A stretch of 64,000 nt of DNA from NCBI RefSeq assembly GCF_000299935.1, contig NZ_AMRL01000005.1:62001-126000 (forward strand). Direction: 5' to 3'. The position numbers and the translations under genes were made by a program. The notes beneath the pieces are model-generated. The model did not search any database. It was given only the letters and a program-made list of their open reading frames with translations, and had not been told where the DNA came from. The DNA comes from Oceanibaculum indicum P24 (GTDB lineage: Bacteria; Pseudomonadota; Alphaproteobacteria; Oceanibaculales; Oceanibaculaceae). Below, piece after piece: positions 24,874 to 39,741 of this stretch (positions are counted from its first letter, which is position 1; each line of letters opens with the position of its first letter).

Positions 24874-26223
24874 TCAGGCCGCCATCCGGTCAGCTTCCGG
24901 CAGCCGCGCGCAGGCCAGCGCAGAGATGACGCCGAGGACGCCCAGCAGCAGGATCGCCTTGTCCACGCCCAGCGCCAGCACTGAGGCGCCGACCGCCCCG
25001 GCGATCACCGTCAGCGCGCCGGTCGCCGTATTGCTGAAGGCGGCATAGAGGCCCTTCTGGTCGGCGGGCGCGCCATCCACCAGATAGGTCTTGCGGCCCA
25101 GCCGCACCCCGGCCTCGGCGATACCGATGATGACGAACACCAGCGCATAGGCCGCCGGCGTCTGATAGGCATCGCCCAGATGCGGCAAGGCCAGCGCCAG
25201 AAAGGCAGCCAGCGTGGCCACCAGGCCGCTCAGGGCCATGACCAGGCGGCTCGACCGGTCGGCGAACAGGCCCCAGAACGGGCTGGAGATGATGGCGGCA
25301 ATACCGACCGCGATGACGAACAGGCCAAGCCCGCCCAGCCCCTCGCCGACGGTGCGCTGGGCGTGCAGCGCATAGACCGGCATCGCCAGCTCGACTGACA
25401 GCAGCAGGTTGCGGGCCAGCAGGAATTTGCGGAAACCGGGCTTGTCGCGCATCAGATGCAACCCCTCGCGGAAGGAATCGAGCGGCGTTTGCCCGCCTTC
25501 CTTCGCCCCTTCCTCTTCCGCGATGGCGGCGAAGCACAGCGCGCCCAGCGCCCACAGGATCGCCGCCGCGCCGATCAGCATCAGATAGGGGAACAGGCTC
25601 TCAGCCTCGCCCTCCAGCCCCCAGCGCAGGCCGATGCCGGCAGCCAGCGTCAGCGCCCCGCCAATGGCGGCGCGGTTGGCCAGCATGCGGCCCCGGCGGC
25701 CCTTCGGCACGGTCTTGCCGGTCACGTCCTGAAAGGCGACGGAGCCGACACCGCTGGCGGCGGAGAACAGCGCCAGCAAGGCGACGATGGTGATACCGGC
25801 GGCCATCGGTGGCAGCAGGAGGGCGGCGGGGATCATCAGCAGCAGGCAGAATGCCTGCGTGATGCCGGCAGTGACCCAGGCCCATTTTCGGCGGGCCAGT
25901 CGGCGGATGGCACCGGCGGCGGCCAGTTGCGGCAGCAGAGAGCCGGCCTGCTTTACCGGCTGCAGCAGCCCGACCAGGAAGGCCGGCGCGCCCAGCGCAC
26001 CAATCACCCAGGGCAGCACGAGACCGGGGCTGGCGAGCTGTTCGGCCAGTTTGGTACAGGCGCCGTTCGCGACATTCAGCAGGTAATTGCGCGGCAGCGC
26101 CGTGCAGGCGCTGTCGGGAATCGCGGCGCAGCTGCGGTCCGCCGCATCGTCGCCACTCAGAAATTCATAGGCGCGGTCGAGTGTGCTGGGTGAGCCGGCC
26201 GGGCCGGCAACTGCCTCGCTCAT
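24874..26223 (-). CDS. Major facilitator superfamily transporter
   Basis: 449 residues with about 12 predicted membrane segments after an unusually long (about 45-residue) hydrophilic N-terminus that includes three cysteines (RSCAAIPDSACTAL). MFS hallmarks include the loop-2-like region GAIRRLARRKWAW and, in the second half, FWGLFADRSSRLVMALSG, a clear GxxxDRxxR-type motif. Substrate not readable; the nearest feel is the UMF/permease-type MFS with a disrupted first helix. It lies 15 bases upstream of nothing obvious: cysQ ends at 26239, so the two genes may be cotranscribed from the CoxL side. Confidence 0.85.
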   Translation of the reverse strand: MSEAVAGPAGSPSTLDRAYEFLSGDDAADRSCAAIPDSACTALPRNYLLNVANGACTKLAEQLASPGLVLPWVIGALGAPAFLVGLLQPVKQAGSLLPQLAAAGAIRRLARRKWAWVTAGITQAFCLLLMIPAALLLPPMAAGITIVALLALFSAASGVGSVAFQDVTGKTVPKGRRGRMLANRAAIGGALTLAAGIGLRWGLEGEAESLFPYLMLIGAAAILWALGALCFAAIAEEEGAKEGGQTPLDSFREGLHLMRDKPGFRKFLLARNLLLSVELAMPVYALHAQRTVGEGLGGLGLFVIAVGIAAIISSPFWGLFADRSSRLVMALSGLVATLAAFLALALPHLGDAYQTPAAYALVFVIIGIAEAGVRLGRKTYLVDGAPADQKGLYAAFSNTATGALTVIAGAVGASVLALGVDKAILLLGVLGVISALACARLPEADRMAA

Positions 26224-26238
26224 CGGAATGCCGTGTTC

Positions 26239-27005
26239 CTAGTTCTTCCCCCTGACGACGAACTCGGGATTGAGGAAGCCAGGCTTGCCATAGGCCAGCG
26301 GCGCGCCGTCCATGGTCTCCACATGCCCCCCGGCAGCCAGCACGATGGCGTGGCCAGCCGCCGTATCCCATTCCGATGTCGGCCCGGTGCGGGGGTACAG
26401 ATCGGCCTCGCCCTCGGCCACCAGGCAGAATTTCAGCGAACTGCCGGCAACCTTCTGGTCCTTCATCGGAACGGTAGCAAGATAGGTTTCCAGCGCCGGA
26501 TTTCTATGGGACCGGCTGGCGGCGACCGTAAGCCCATCTTGGGGAGCCTTGCGCGCCGTGATCGCATGGCTGCCCGCCTCCGTCTCCAGCCCGGCGCCAA
26601 GACCGATGGCACCCCAGTAGAGCCTGCCGGTGACCGGCACCAGGATCACGCCCAGCACCGGCACGCCCTTGTCGATCAGGCCGATATTGACGGTGAACTC
26701 GCCATTGCGGTTCACGAACTCCTTGGTGCCGTCCAGCGGATCGACCAGCCAGAAGCGCCCGCCGGAGACATCCGGCCGCGCGCCATCAGCGTGCGATTCC
26801 TCGGAGACGATGGGGATGTCCGGGGCGATCTCGCGCAGGCAGGCGACGATCAGGTCGTCGGCTGCGCGGTCGGCGGCAGTGACGGGGGAGCCGTCCGCCT
26901 TGCCCTCGACGCTGAATCCGTCGCGGTAGAAGCCGAGGATGACCTCCCCGGCTTCCCGTGCGATCTGCTTCACCGGCCCCAGCAGGGCGGCGAGGTCCGG
27001 CGCGC

Positions 27006-27009
<4 letters not shown>
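26239..27009 (-). CDS. cysQ: 3'(2'),5'-bisphosphate nucleotidase CysQ
   Basis: 256 residues. Removes the 3' phosphate of 3'-phosphoadenosine 5'-phosphate, the by-product of sulfate activation and of acyl-carrier transfer, relieving its toxicity. Inositol-monophosphatase-type metal sites are clear: ADRAADDLI, IVSEES, LVDPLDGTKEFVNRNGEFTVNIGLI (DPLDGTKEF is the CysQ form) and SEWDTAAGHAIV at the C-terminus. It starts at GTG 27009 in a GTGA overlap with the stop of the CoxL-like gene, so translation is coupled. Sulfate-assimilation genes are absent from the window. Confidence 0.95.
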
Positions 27010-29345
<2,336 letters not shown>

Positions 29346-29467
29346 CTGGATACTCCCTGGCTTTCTACGCGGTAACTGGCTGGAGGAACACGGCGCTGAC
29401 GCCGGCCCGACTGGGTGGAACTGAAGCGATAATAGGCAAGCGGACGGGACCGTCAAACCCCGCCATG

Positions 29468-29492
29468 AAAAAGGCCGCACGAAGCGGCCTTT
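29468..29492 (-). terminator. Rho-independent terminator after greA
   Basis: AAAGGCCGC and GCGGCCTTT around a 5-base loop; on the minus strand the stem is followed by TTTTT. It lies 25 bases past the greA stop. Confidence 0.88.
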
Positions 29493-29516
29493 CCCGAAAC
29501 AGTCAGAGCATGCGGT

Positions 29517-29990
29517 TTACCGCACCTCGATCTTCACGACCTCGTAGGATTTTGAGCCGCGCGGCGTCGTCACCTCGATGGTGTCGCCGACCGACTTGCC
29601 GATGATGGCGCGGGCCAGCGGGGCCTGGATCGACAGGCGGCCAGCGGAAACGTCGCTCTCCTCGGCACCGACGAGCGTATAGGTGGTCTCCTCGTCGGTA
29701 TCCTCGTCCGCCAGCGTGACGGTGGTGCCGAAGGTCACCTTGTCGTCGGACAGCTTCGAGGGATCGATGATCTCGGCCCGCGAGATCTTGTCCTCCAGCT
29801 CCAGCACGCGGCCTTCGATGAAGCTCTGGCGTTCGCGCGCGGCGGCGTACTCGGCATTCTCGGAAAGATCGCCATGTTCGCGCGCCTCGGCGATGGCGCG
29901 GATCACCGCCGGCCGTTCCACCGATTTCAGCGTCTTCAGTTCCGCCACGAGACGTTCATAGCCTTCCGCGGTCGTCGGGATCTTTTCCAT
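29517..29990 (-). CDS. greA: Transcription elongation factor GreA
   Basis: 157 residues, the normal length. Binds the secondary channel of RNA polymerase and stimulates cleavage of backtracked transcripts. N-terminal coiled coil (about 12-76) carries the acidic tip in [18 protein letters not shown], with the DLSENAEY signature. The C-terminal FKBP-like domain shows [20 protein letters not shown], typical of GreA over GreB. ATG at 29990 has GAGGGGAC before it. It lies downstream of carB with a terminator-like hairpin between them, an order often seen in alphaproteobacteria. Confidence 0.97.
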   Translation of the reverse strand: MEKIPTTAEGYERLVAELKTLKSVERPAVIRAIAEAREHGDLSENAEYAAARERQSFIEGRVLELEDKISRAEIIDPSKLSDDKVTFGTTVTLADEDTDEETTYTLVGAEESDVSAGRLSIQAPLARAIIGKSVGDTIEVTTPRGSKSYEVVKIEVR

Positions 29991-30009
29991 GTCCCCTCAT
30001 CCCGTAAGC

Positions 30010-30048
30010 AAAAAAGTAAAGCGCGGGGCAAAACCGAAATGCCCGCGC
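30010..30048 (-). terminator. Probable terminator after carB
   Basis: GCGCGGG (30021-30027) pairs with CCCGCGC (30042-30048). On the minus strand the stem is followed by CTTTACTTTTTT. It lies in the 96-base gap between carB and greA, so greA may be transcribed partly by read-through and partly from its own promoter. Confidence 0.55.
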
Positions 30049-30086
30049 GGTCAATATTTACCGCCCGGTCCCGACAGGGTCAGAAC

Positions 30087-33341
<3,255 letters not shown>

Positions 33342-33346
33342 TCTCT

Positions 33347-34534
33347 TTACTTCCGATCCATCATGTCAACGAAGCGGGTGAACAAATAGTGGCTGTCGTG
33401 CGGGCCGGGACTGGCTTCCGGGTGATGCTGGACGGAGAAGACCGGCTTGCCCCTGACCTTCAGCCCCTCGACCGTGCCGTCGAACAGCGAGACATGGGTG
33501 ACCTCGACATTGTCGGGCAGCGTGTCGGGCAGCACCACGAAGCCGTGATTCTGGCTGGTGATCTCCACCTTGCCAGTCTCGTTGTCGCGCACCGGATGGT
33601 TGGCGCCGCGATGGCCGCGTTCCATCTTGCCGGTCTTGCCGCCCATCGCCAGCGCCAGCATCTGGTGGCCGAGGCAGATGCCGAAGACCGGCATGTCGCG
33701 CTCGACCAGTTCGCGGATCACCGGCACGGCATAGTCGCCGGTCGCTGCCGGGTCGCCCGGGCCATTGGCCAGGAACACGCCGTCCGGCTCGTGGCGCAAT
33801 ATATCTTCAAGGGTGGAGGTTGCGGGCACCACCGTGACCTCGCAGCCGGCGCTCGCCAGGCAGCGCAGGATGTTGCGCTTGGCGCCGTAATCGATGGCGA
33901 CGACGCGCTTCTTCGGGCTGTTGAGCGTGCCATAGCCTTCCGGGCGCTCTCCGTCGGCAAAGGCCCAGCGGGTCTCCTCCCATTTGTAGGTCTGCCGGCA
34001 GGAGACTTCCTTGGCCAGGTCCATGCCCTCCAGCCCCGGCCATTCGGCGGCCAGCCGGTGCAGCTCGGCAATATCCAGATTGCCGTCGGGCGCGTGGCAC
34101 AGGGCGCCGTTCGGCGCGCCCTGGTCGCGGATGCGGCGGGTCAGCTTGCGGGTGTCGATGCCGCTGATGCCCGGTAGGTCGTGGCTCTTCAGCCAGTCGT
34201 CCAGATGCCGCGTGGCGCGGTAGTTCGACGGGTCGGTCACCGGCGCGCGCAGTACCAGCCCGCGTGCCGGCGGGGTGATCGTCTCGATATCGGCATCGTT
34301 GGCGCCGACATTGCCGATATGCGGGAAGGTGAAGGTGATGATCTGGCCGGCATAGGACGGGTCGGTCAGGATCTCCTGATAGCCCGTCATCGAGGTGTTG
34401 AAGCAGACCTCGCCCACCTTCGTCGTGGCGGCCCCCAGTCCATATCCCCAGAATACCGTCCCGTCGGCGAGCACCAGCGCCGCCGTCGCCCCCTCTGGCC
34501 GGGGCGGGACGTTGAAACCATATTGATTTGGCAT
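33347..34534 (-). CDS. carA: Carbamoyl-phosphate synthase, small (glutaminase) subunit
   Basis: 395 residues. Hydrolyses glutamine and channels ammonia to CarB. The N-terminal CPSase domain has VFWGYGLGA and [20 protein letters not shown]. The class I glutaminase domain holds the nucleophile Cys in [14 protein letters not shown], and the His-x-Glu pair in [26 protein letters not shown] is also present. The ATG at 34534 gives the usual N-terminus; an earlier in-frame start would add 36 unsupported residues. First gene of the carAB operon. The palindromic AT-rich segment upstream may hold its control sites. Confidence 0.97.
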   Translation of the reverse strand: MPNQYGFNVPPRPEGATAALVLADGTVFWGYGLGAATTKVGEVCFNTSMTGYQEILTDPSYAGQIITFTFPHIGNVGANDADIETITPPARGLVLRAPVTDPSNYRATRHLDDWLKSHDLPGISGIDTRKLTRRIRDQGAPNGALCHAPDGNLDIAELHRLAAEWPGLEGMDLAKEVSCRQTYKWEETRWAFADGERPEGYGTLNSPKKRVVAIDYGAKRNILRCLASAGCEVTVVPATSTLEDILRHEPDGVFLANGPGDPAATGDYAVPVIRELVERDMPVFGICLGHQMLALAMGGKTGKMERGHRGANHPVRDNETGKVEITSQNHGFVVLPDTLPDNVEVTHVSLFDGTVEGLKVRGKPVFSVQHHPEASPGPHDSHYLFTRFVDMMDRK

Positions 34535-34643
34535 CGGGCCTATCCTATATCGAGCGCCCGCGCACCGCAGGAGTTGCGGGCGCACGAATGGCAGCGGCGG
34601 GCAAATTGCCGGAGTGATAAGCAAATCGCGTGCCGCCGTCAAG

Positions 34644-34685
34644 TGTTGAGAAATAAAATTTTCTCAACAAAACCAATGAGTTGGT
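34644..34685. promoter_or_regulatory. Palindromic AT-rich control region between carA and yqeY
   Basis: A 26-base element, TGTTGAGAAA-6-TTTCTCAACA with perfect 10-base arms, lies at 34644-34669. A shorter dyad ACCAA-4-TTGGT follows at 34672-34685. The surrounding 70 bases are far richer in A+T than the rest. It sits between divergent genes, 110 bases upstream of carA and 76 upstream of yqeY, so it is a candidate operator for either. It does not match the ArgR or LexA patterns I know. Confidence 0.6.
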
Positions 34686-34760
34686 AATTTTTATCAATTT
34701 GCGCGGGACGCAGTTTTGCATTACCGTCGCATGACTTCGCCCCTGAATGCGAGGAACTTA

Positions 34761-35219
34761 ATGCTTCGCCAACGACTTAACGAATCGCTTAAAGAAGCGA
34801 TGAAGGCGCGTGACGTGCGCGCCGTGTCCACCCTGCGGCTCATCCTGGCGGCCCTCAAGGACCGCGACATTTGCGCGCGGGGCCGTGGCAACGCGGATGG
34901 CATCGACGAGGCCGAGATTCAGCAGATGCTGCAGAGCATGGTGAAGCAGCGCCATGACTCGATCGAGATGTATGAGCGCGGCGGCCGCTGCGAGCTGGCC
35001 GAGCAGGAGCGCGGCGAAATCGAGATCATCCAGAAGTTCCTGCCGCGTCAGCTCGACGAGTCGGAGCTGACCAAGGTGGTCGAGAAGGCGATCAGCGATG
35101 TCCAGCCTGCCGGCGTGAAGGACATGGGCAAGGTCATGGCCTTCCTGAAGCAGAACTATCCGGGCCAGATGGATTTCGGCAAGGCGTCCGGCATGGTGCG
35201 TGGCCATCTGACGGCCTGA
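34761..35219 (+). CDS. yqeY: GatB/YqeY-domain protein
   Basis: 152 residues, a single YqeY domain. The helical domain resembles the tRNA-binding tail of the GatB amidotransferase subunit. Segments MLRQRLNESLKEAMKARD, VSTLRLILAALKDRDI, IQQMLQSMVKQRHDSIEMY, KFLPRQLDESEL, VKDMGKVMAFLKQNYPGQMDFGKAS are diagnostic. A standalone role in tRNA handling is presumed, not proven. The ATG at 34761 has GAGGAAC before it. It precedes dnaG-rpoD, the usual alphaproteobacterial form of the macromolecular-synthesis cluster, but a terminator lies between it and dnaG. Confidence 0.93.
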   Translation: MLRQRLNESLKEAMKARDVRAVSTLRLILAALKDRDICARGRGNADGIDEAEIQQMLQSMVKQRHDSIEMYERGGRCELAEQERGEIEIIQKFLPRQLDESELTKVVEKAISDVQPAGVKDMGKVMAFLKQNYPGQMDFGKASGMVRGHLTA

Positions 35220-35242
35220 CCGCACATATCTGTTCTTGCGCT

Positions 35243-35276
35243 GAAGCCCCCGGCCGGTCCGGGGGCTTCGTCTTTT
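35243..35276 (+). terminator. Rho-independent terminator after yqeY
   Basis: GAAGCCCCCGG pairs with CCGGGGGCTTC around a 5-base loop, followed by GTCTTTT. It lies 24 bases after the yqeY stop and about 110 bases before dnaG, so dnaG-rpoD probably has its own promoter. Confidence 0.88.
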
Positions 35277-35387
35277 CGTGGCTTATAGTGACTCGCACAT
35301 CGGCCGAATCGGCGTATGATGGCGCCCGCATCTTGGCACGGTGTCGCTGAACGACGACGAACCGCTTTGACGAACCGCTGGGATTAG

Positions 35388-37466
35388 ATGTCTTTTCCGC
35401 CCGAATTCCTGAACGAACTGCGCGACCGGCTGGCCGTGTCGGAGATCGTTGGCCGGCGCGTGCGCCTGCAGCGCAAGGGCCGGGAATTCCAGGGTCTGTG
35501 TCCGTTCCATAACGAAAAGACGCCGTCCTTCACCGTCAATGACGACAAGGGATTCTACCATTGCTTCGGCTGCGGGGCGCATGGCGATGTCATCACCTTC
35601 GCCATGAACACCGAGGCGCTGAGCTTCCCGGAAGCCATCGAGAAGCTGGCCCAGATGGCCGGCCTGCAGGTGCCGGTCCAGCACCCGGAGGAGCGCGCGC
35701 GCGACCAGAAGCGCCGCACGCTGGAAGAGATGATGGAGGCGGCCTGCCGCTGGTACGAGCGCAATCTGCGCCTGCCGGTCGGCAAGCAGGCGATGGAATA
35801 TCTGAAGGGGCGCGGCCTCGACGAGGCGACGCTGAAACGCTTCCGCCTGGGCTATGCGCCGAACGAGCGCAGCGCGCTGAAGGCGCATCTGGTCGCCGAG
35901 GGCTTCGAGGAAGCGCTGATTATCGAGGGCGGGCTGCACAAGCCGGCGGAGGAAGCTTCTGATCGGCCGGGCGAGCGGGCGCGCGGCGCCATCGATTATT
36001 TCCGCGATCGCGTCATCTTCCCGATCACCGACCGGCGCGGCCGAGTCATCGGCTTCGGCGGCCGCGTCATGGGCGACGGACAGCCGAAATATCTGAACTC
36101 GCCGGAAACCCCGCTGTTCCACAAGGGGCGGGTGCTCTATGGCCTGGCCCAGGCACGCGAGGCGGCGGGCAAGGCCGGCAGCGTGCTGGTCACCGAAGGC
36201 TATATGGATGTGATCGGCCTCGCCATGGGCGGTTTCGATTACGCCGTGGCGCCGCTGGGTACCGCCCTGACCGAGGAGCAGATTCTCCAGCTCTGGAAGC
36301 TGGCGCCGGAGCCGGTGCTGTGCTTCGACGGCGATTCCGCCGGCCAGCGCGCGGCCGCGCGCGCGGCCGAACGCGCCCTGCCGCTGCTGAAGCCGGGCTA
36401 TTCCCTGCGTTTCGTCACCCTGCCGGCCAAGGAAGACCCTGACAGCCTGATCCGCAAGCAGGGCTCCGCCGCGATGCGCCGGCTGATCGACGAGGCCGCG
36501 CCGATGGTCACGGCGCTGTGGCGGATCGAGCAGGCGAAGCTGCAGAACGAGACGCCGGAACAACTGGCCCTGCTGCGCCAGACGCTGGAGGAGCATGCGG
36601 CGAAGATCGCCGACCGCACGGTGCAGGGCTTCTACCGCGCAGCCCTGCTGCGGCAGATGGACGAGGCCTATCCGGCGCTGGCCGGGCTGATGGGGGAGGC
36701 GGCGCCGACTCCGGCCGCTGGGGCGCGGCCCGCTGGCGATGCCGATCTTGGCGGCTACCGCCAGGGCTATGGCGATGGCTATGAGGATGGCCATCTACAG
36801 GGCTACCGGCGCGGCTGGCGCGACCGGCCGGGCGGCAAGTACAATCCGCGCGCCCGCCGGCGGGAGCCGGAAACCCAGGCCGATCTGGCGGCGAAGCATA
36901 TCGAGCGCACCGGCAGCCGGCGCTTCGCCTTCGCCCTGCGCTCGCGCCGGTCCGAGCAGATTTTGCTCGCCGCGCTGATCAATCATCCGGCGCTGATCGA
37001 CGAGTTTTCGGAGGCCGTCTCGCTGCTGCCCTTCGCGGATGCCGAGCTTGACAGGTTGCGGGAGGAGATTCTACACGTCCCCGCTAGCGTTTCCGACCTT
37101 GACGTTCCGCATGTCGAGAGCCACCTAATTGCGCAGGGTTATTCCACGGCCCTGGAGCGGCTGCGGTCGCCCGAGGTCGAGGAGACGGCCCGTTTCATTG
37201 GCGCCTCGGCTTCTGCCGACAGGGCGCGAAGCGTGCTTCAGGAACTGCTGTCGCGGGCATCCGCGCAAGCCGAACTTGAAGCACAGTTGGCGGAGGCCCA
37301 GGCGGCCCTCGCCGGCGAGATGACCGAGGAAAACTGGACGCGCATGGAGTCGCTGAGGCAAGCCTTGCAGGAACTCGTCACCGGCCCGGATTTCGGTGAT
37401 CAGGCTTTTGCCGACGTGAGTGCGGGATCGCGAAACGGCGGACGCGGGTCCGGTCAGCAGTCTTAG
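35388..37466 (+). CDS. dnaG: DNA primase
   Basis: 692 residues, longer than E. coli DnaG (581). Lays RNA primers for replication. Zinc-binding domain: Cys38, His41, Cys59 and Cys62 (CPFH...HCFGC). The catalytic core has the TOPRIM elements LVTEGYMDVIGLAMGG (about 265) and LCFDGDSAGQRAA (about 310), plus ITDRRGRVIGFGGR. The C-terminal part (about 510-692) is the DnaB-binding domain type. The linker at about 440-500 contains a Gly/Tyr-rich run (453-484) with repeated GY/DGY/QGY units, unlike E. coli. Start ATG at 35388 follows GGGA. It is followed after 70 bases by rpoD. Confidence 0.97.
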   Translation: MSFPPEFLNELRDRLAVSEIVGRRVRLQRKGREFQGLCPFHNEKTPSFTVNDDKGFYHCFGCGAHGDVITFAMNTEALSFPEAIEKLAQMAGLQVPVQHPEERARDQKRRTLEEMMEAACRWYERNLRLPVGKQAMEYLKGRGLDEATLKRFRLGYAPNERSALKAHLVAEGFEEALIIEGGLHKPAEEASDRPGERARGAIDYFRDRVIFPITDRRGRVIGFGGRVMGDGQPKYLNSPETPLFHKGRVLYGLAQAREAAGKAGSVLVTEGYMDVIGLAMGGFDYAVAPLGTALTEEQILQLWKLAPEPVLCFDGDSAGQRAAARAAERALPLLKPGYSLRFVTLPAKEDPDSLIRKQGSAAMRRLIDEAAPMVTALWRIEQAKLQNETPEQLALLRQTLEEHAAKIADRTVQGFYRAALLRQMDEAYPALAGLMGEAAPTPAAGARPAGDADLGGYRQGYGDGYEDGHLQGYRRGWRDRPGGKYNPRARRREPETQADLAAKHIERTGSRRFAFALRSRRSEQILLAALINHPALIDEFSEAVSLLPFADAELDRLREEILHVPASVSDLDVPHVESHLIAQGYSTALERLRSPEVEETARFIGASASADRARSVLQELLSRASAQAELEAQLAEAQAALAGEMTEENWTRMESLRQALQELVTGPDFGDQAFADVSAGSRNGGRGSGQQS

Positions 37467-37536
37467 TTGTGGGAATGATGCGGCGGATGCTGGGGGGTGT
37501 CCGTTCCGCATATGTTTATCGAGAGGGCAGTAGCGA

Positions 37537-39495
<1,959 letters not shown>

Positions 39496-39516
39496 GACGC
39501 TGCTTCCGTCATGGAT

Positions 39517-39556
39517 AAAGAGACCCGCCGTACTTTCCGCCGGCGGGTTTCTCTTT
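39517..39556 (+). terminator. Rho-independent terminator after rpoD
   Basis: AAAGAGACCCGCCG pairs with CGGCGGGTTTCTCTTT with one bulge around a 9-11-base loop, ending in a T-rich tract. It lies 22 bases after the rpoD stop. Confidence 0.8.
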
Positions 39557-39636
39557 GGCGCGGGCGGAATGCGCGCCTCGGTTGACGGCGCCTGTCCCAT
39601 GCGGGATAAAGCCGGACACGGCGTCTGCCACCTAAC

Positions 39637-39712
39637 GGGCCTGTAGTTCAGCGGTTAGAACCCGCCGCTCATAACGGCGTTGTCGCAGGTTCGAATCCTG
39701 CCGGGCCCACCA
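39637..39712 (+). tRNA. tRNA-Ile2 (anticodon CAT, expected lysidine at C34)
   Basis: 76 bases with encoded CCA. Acceptor GGGCCTG/CGGGCCC, D-arm GTTC...GAAC, anticodon stem CGCCG/CGGCG with loop CTCATAA, T-arm GCAGG-TTCGAAT-CCTGC. Anticodon CAT could mean Met or Ile2. It is not initiator Met: base pair 1-72 is G-C and the anticodon stem lacks the three G-C pairs. It carries C4-G69 and C5-G68, the pairs that TilS uses to recognise Ile2 rather than elongator Met. I therefore call Ile2, which reads AUA after lysidine modification. Confidence 0.85.
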
Positions 39713-39741
39713 TCTTTCCCCGGACTGTCCGAAGGAACCGT

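Noticed and set aside
39637-39712. The CAT tRNA as initiator or elongator Met
   Set aside because: The 1-72 pair is G-C and the anticodon stem lacks the three G-C pairs of the initiator; acceptor pairs 4-69 and 5-68 fit Ile2.
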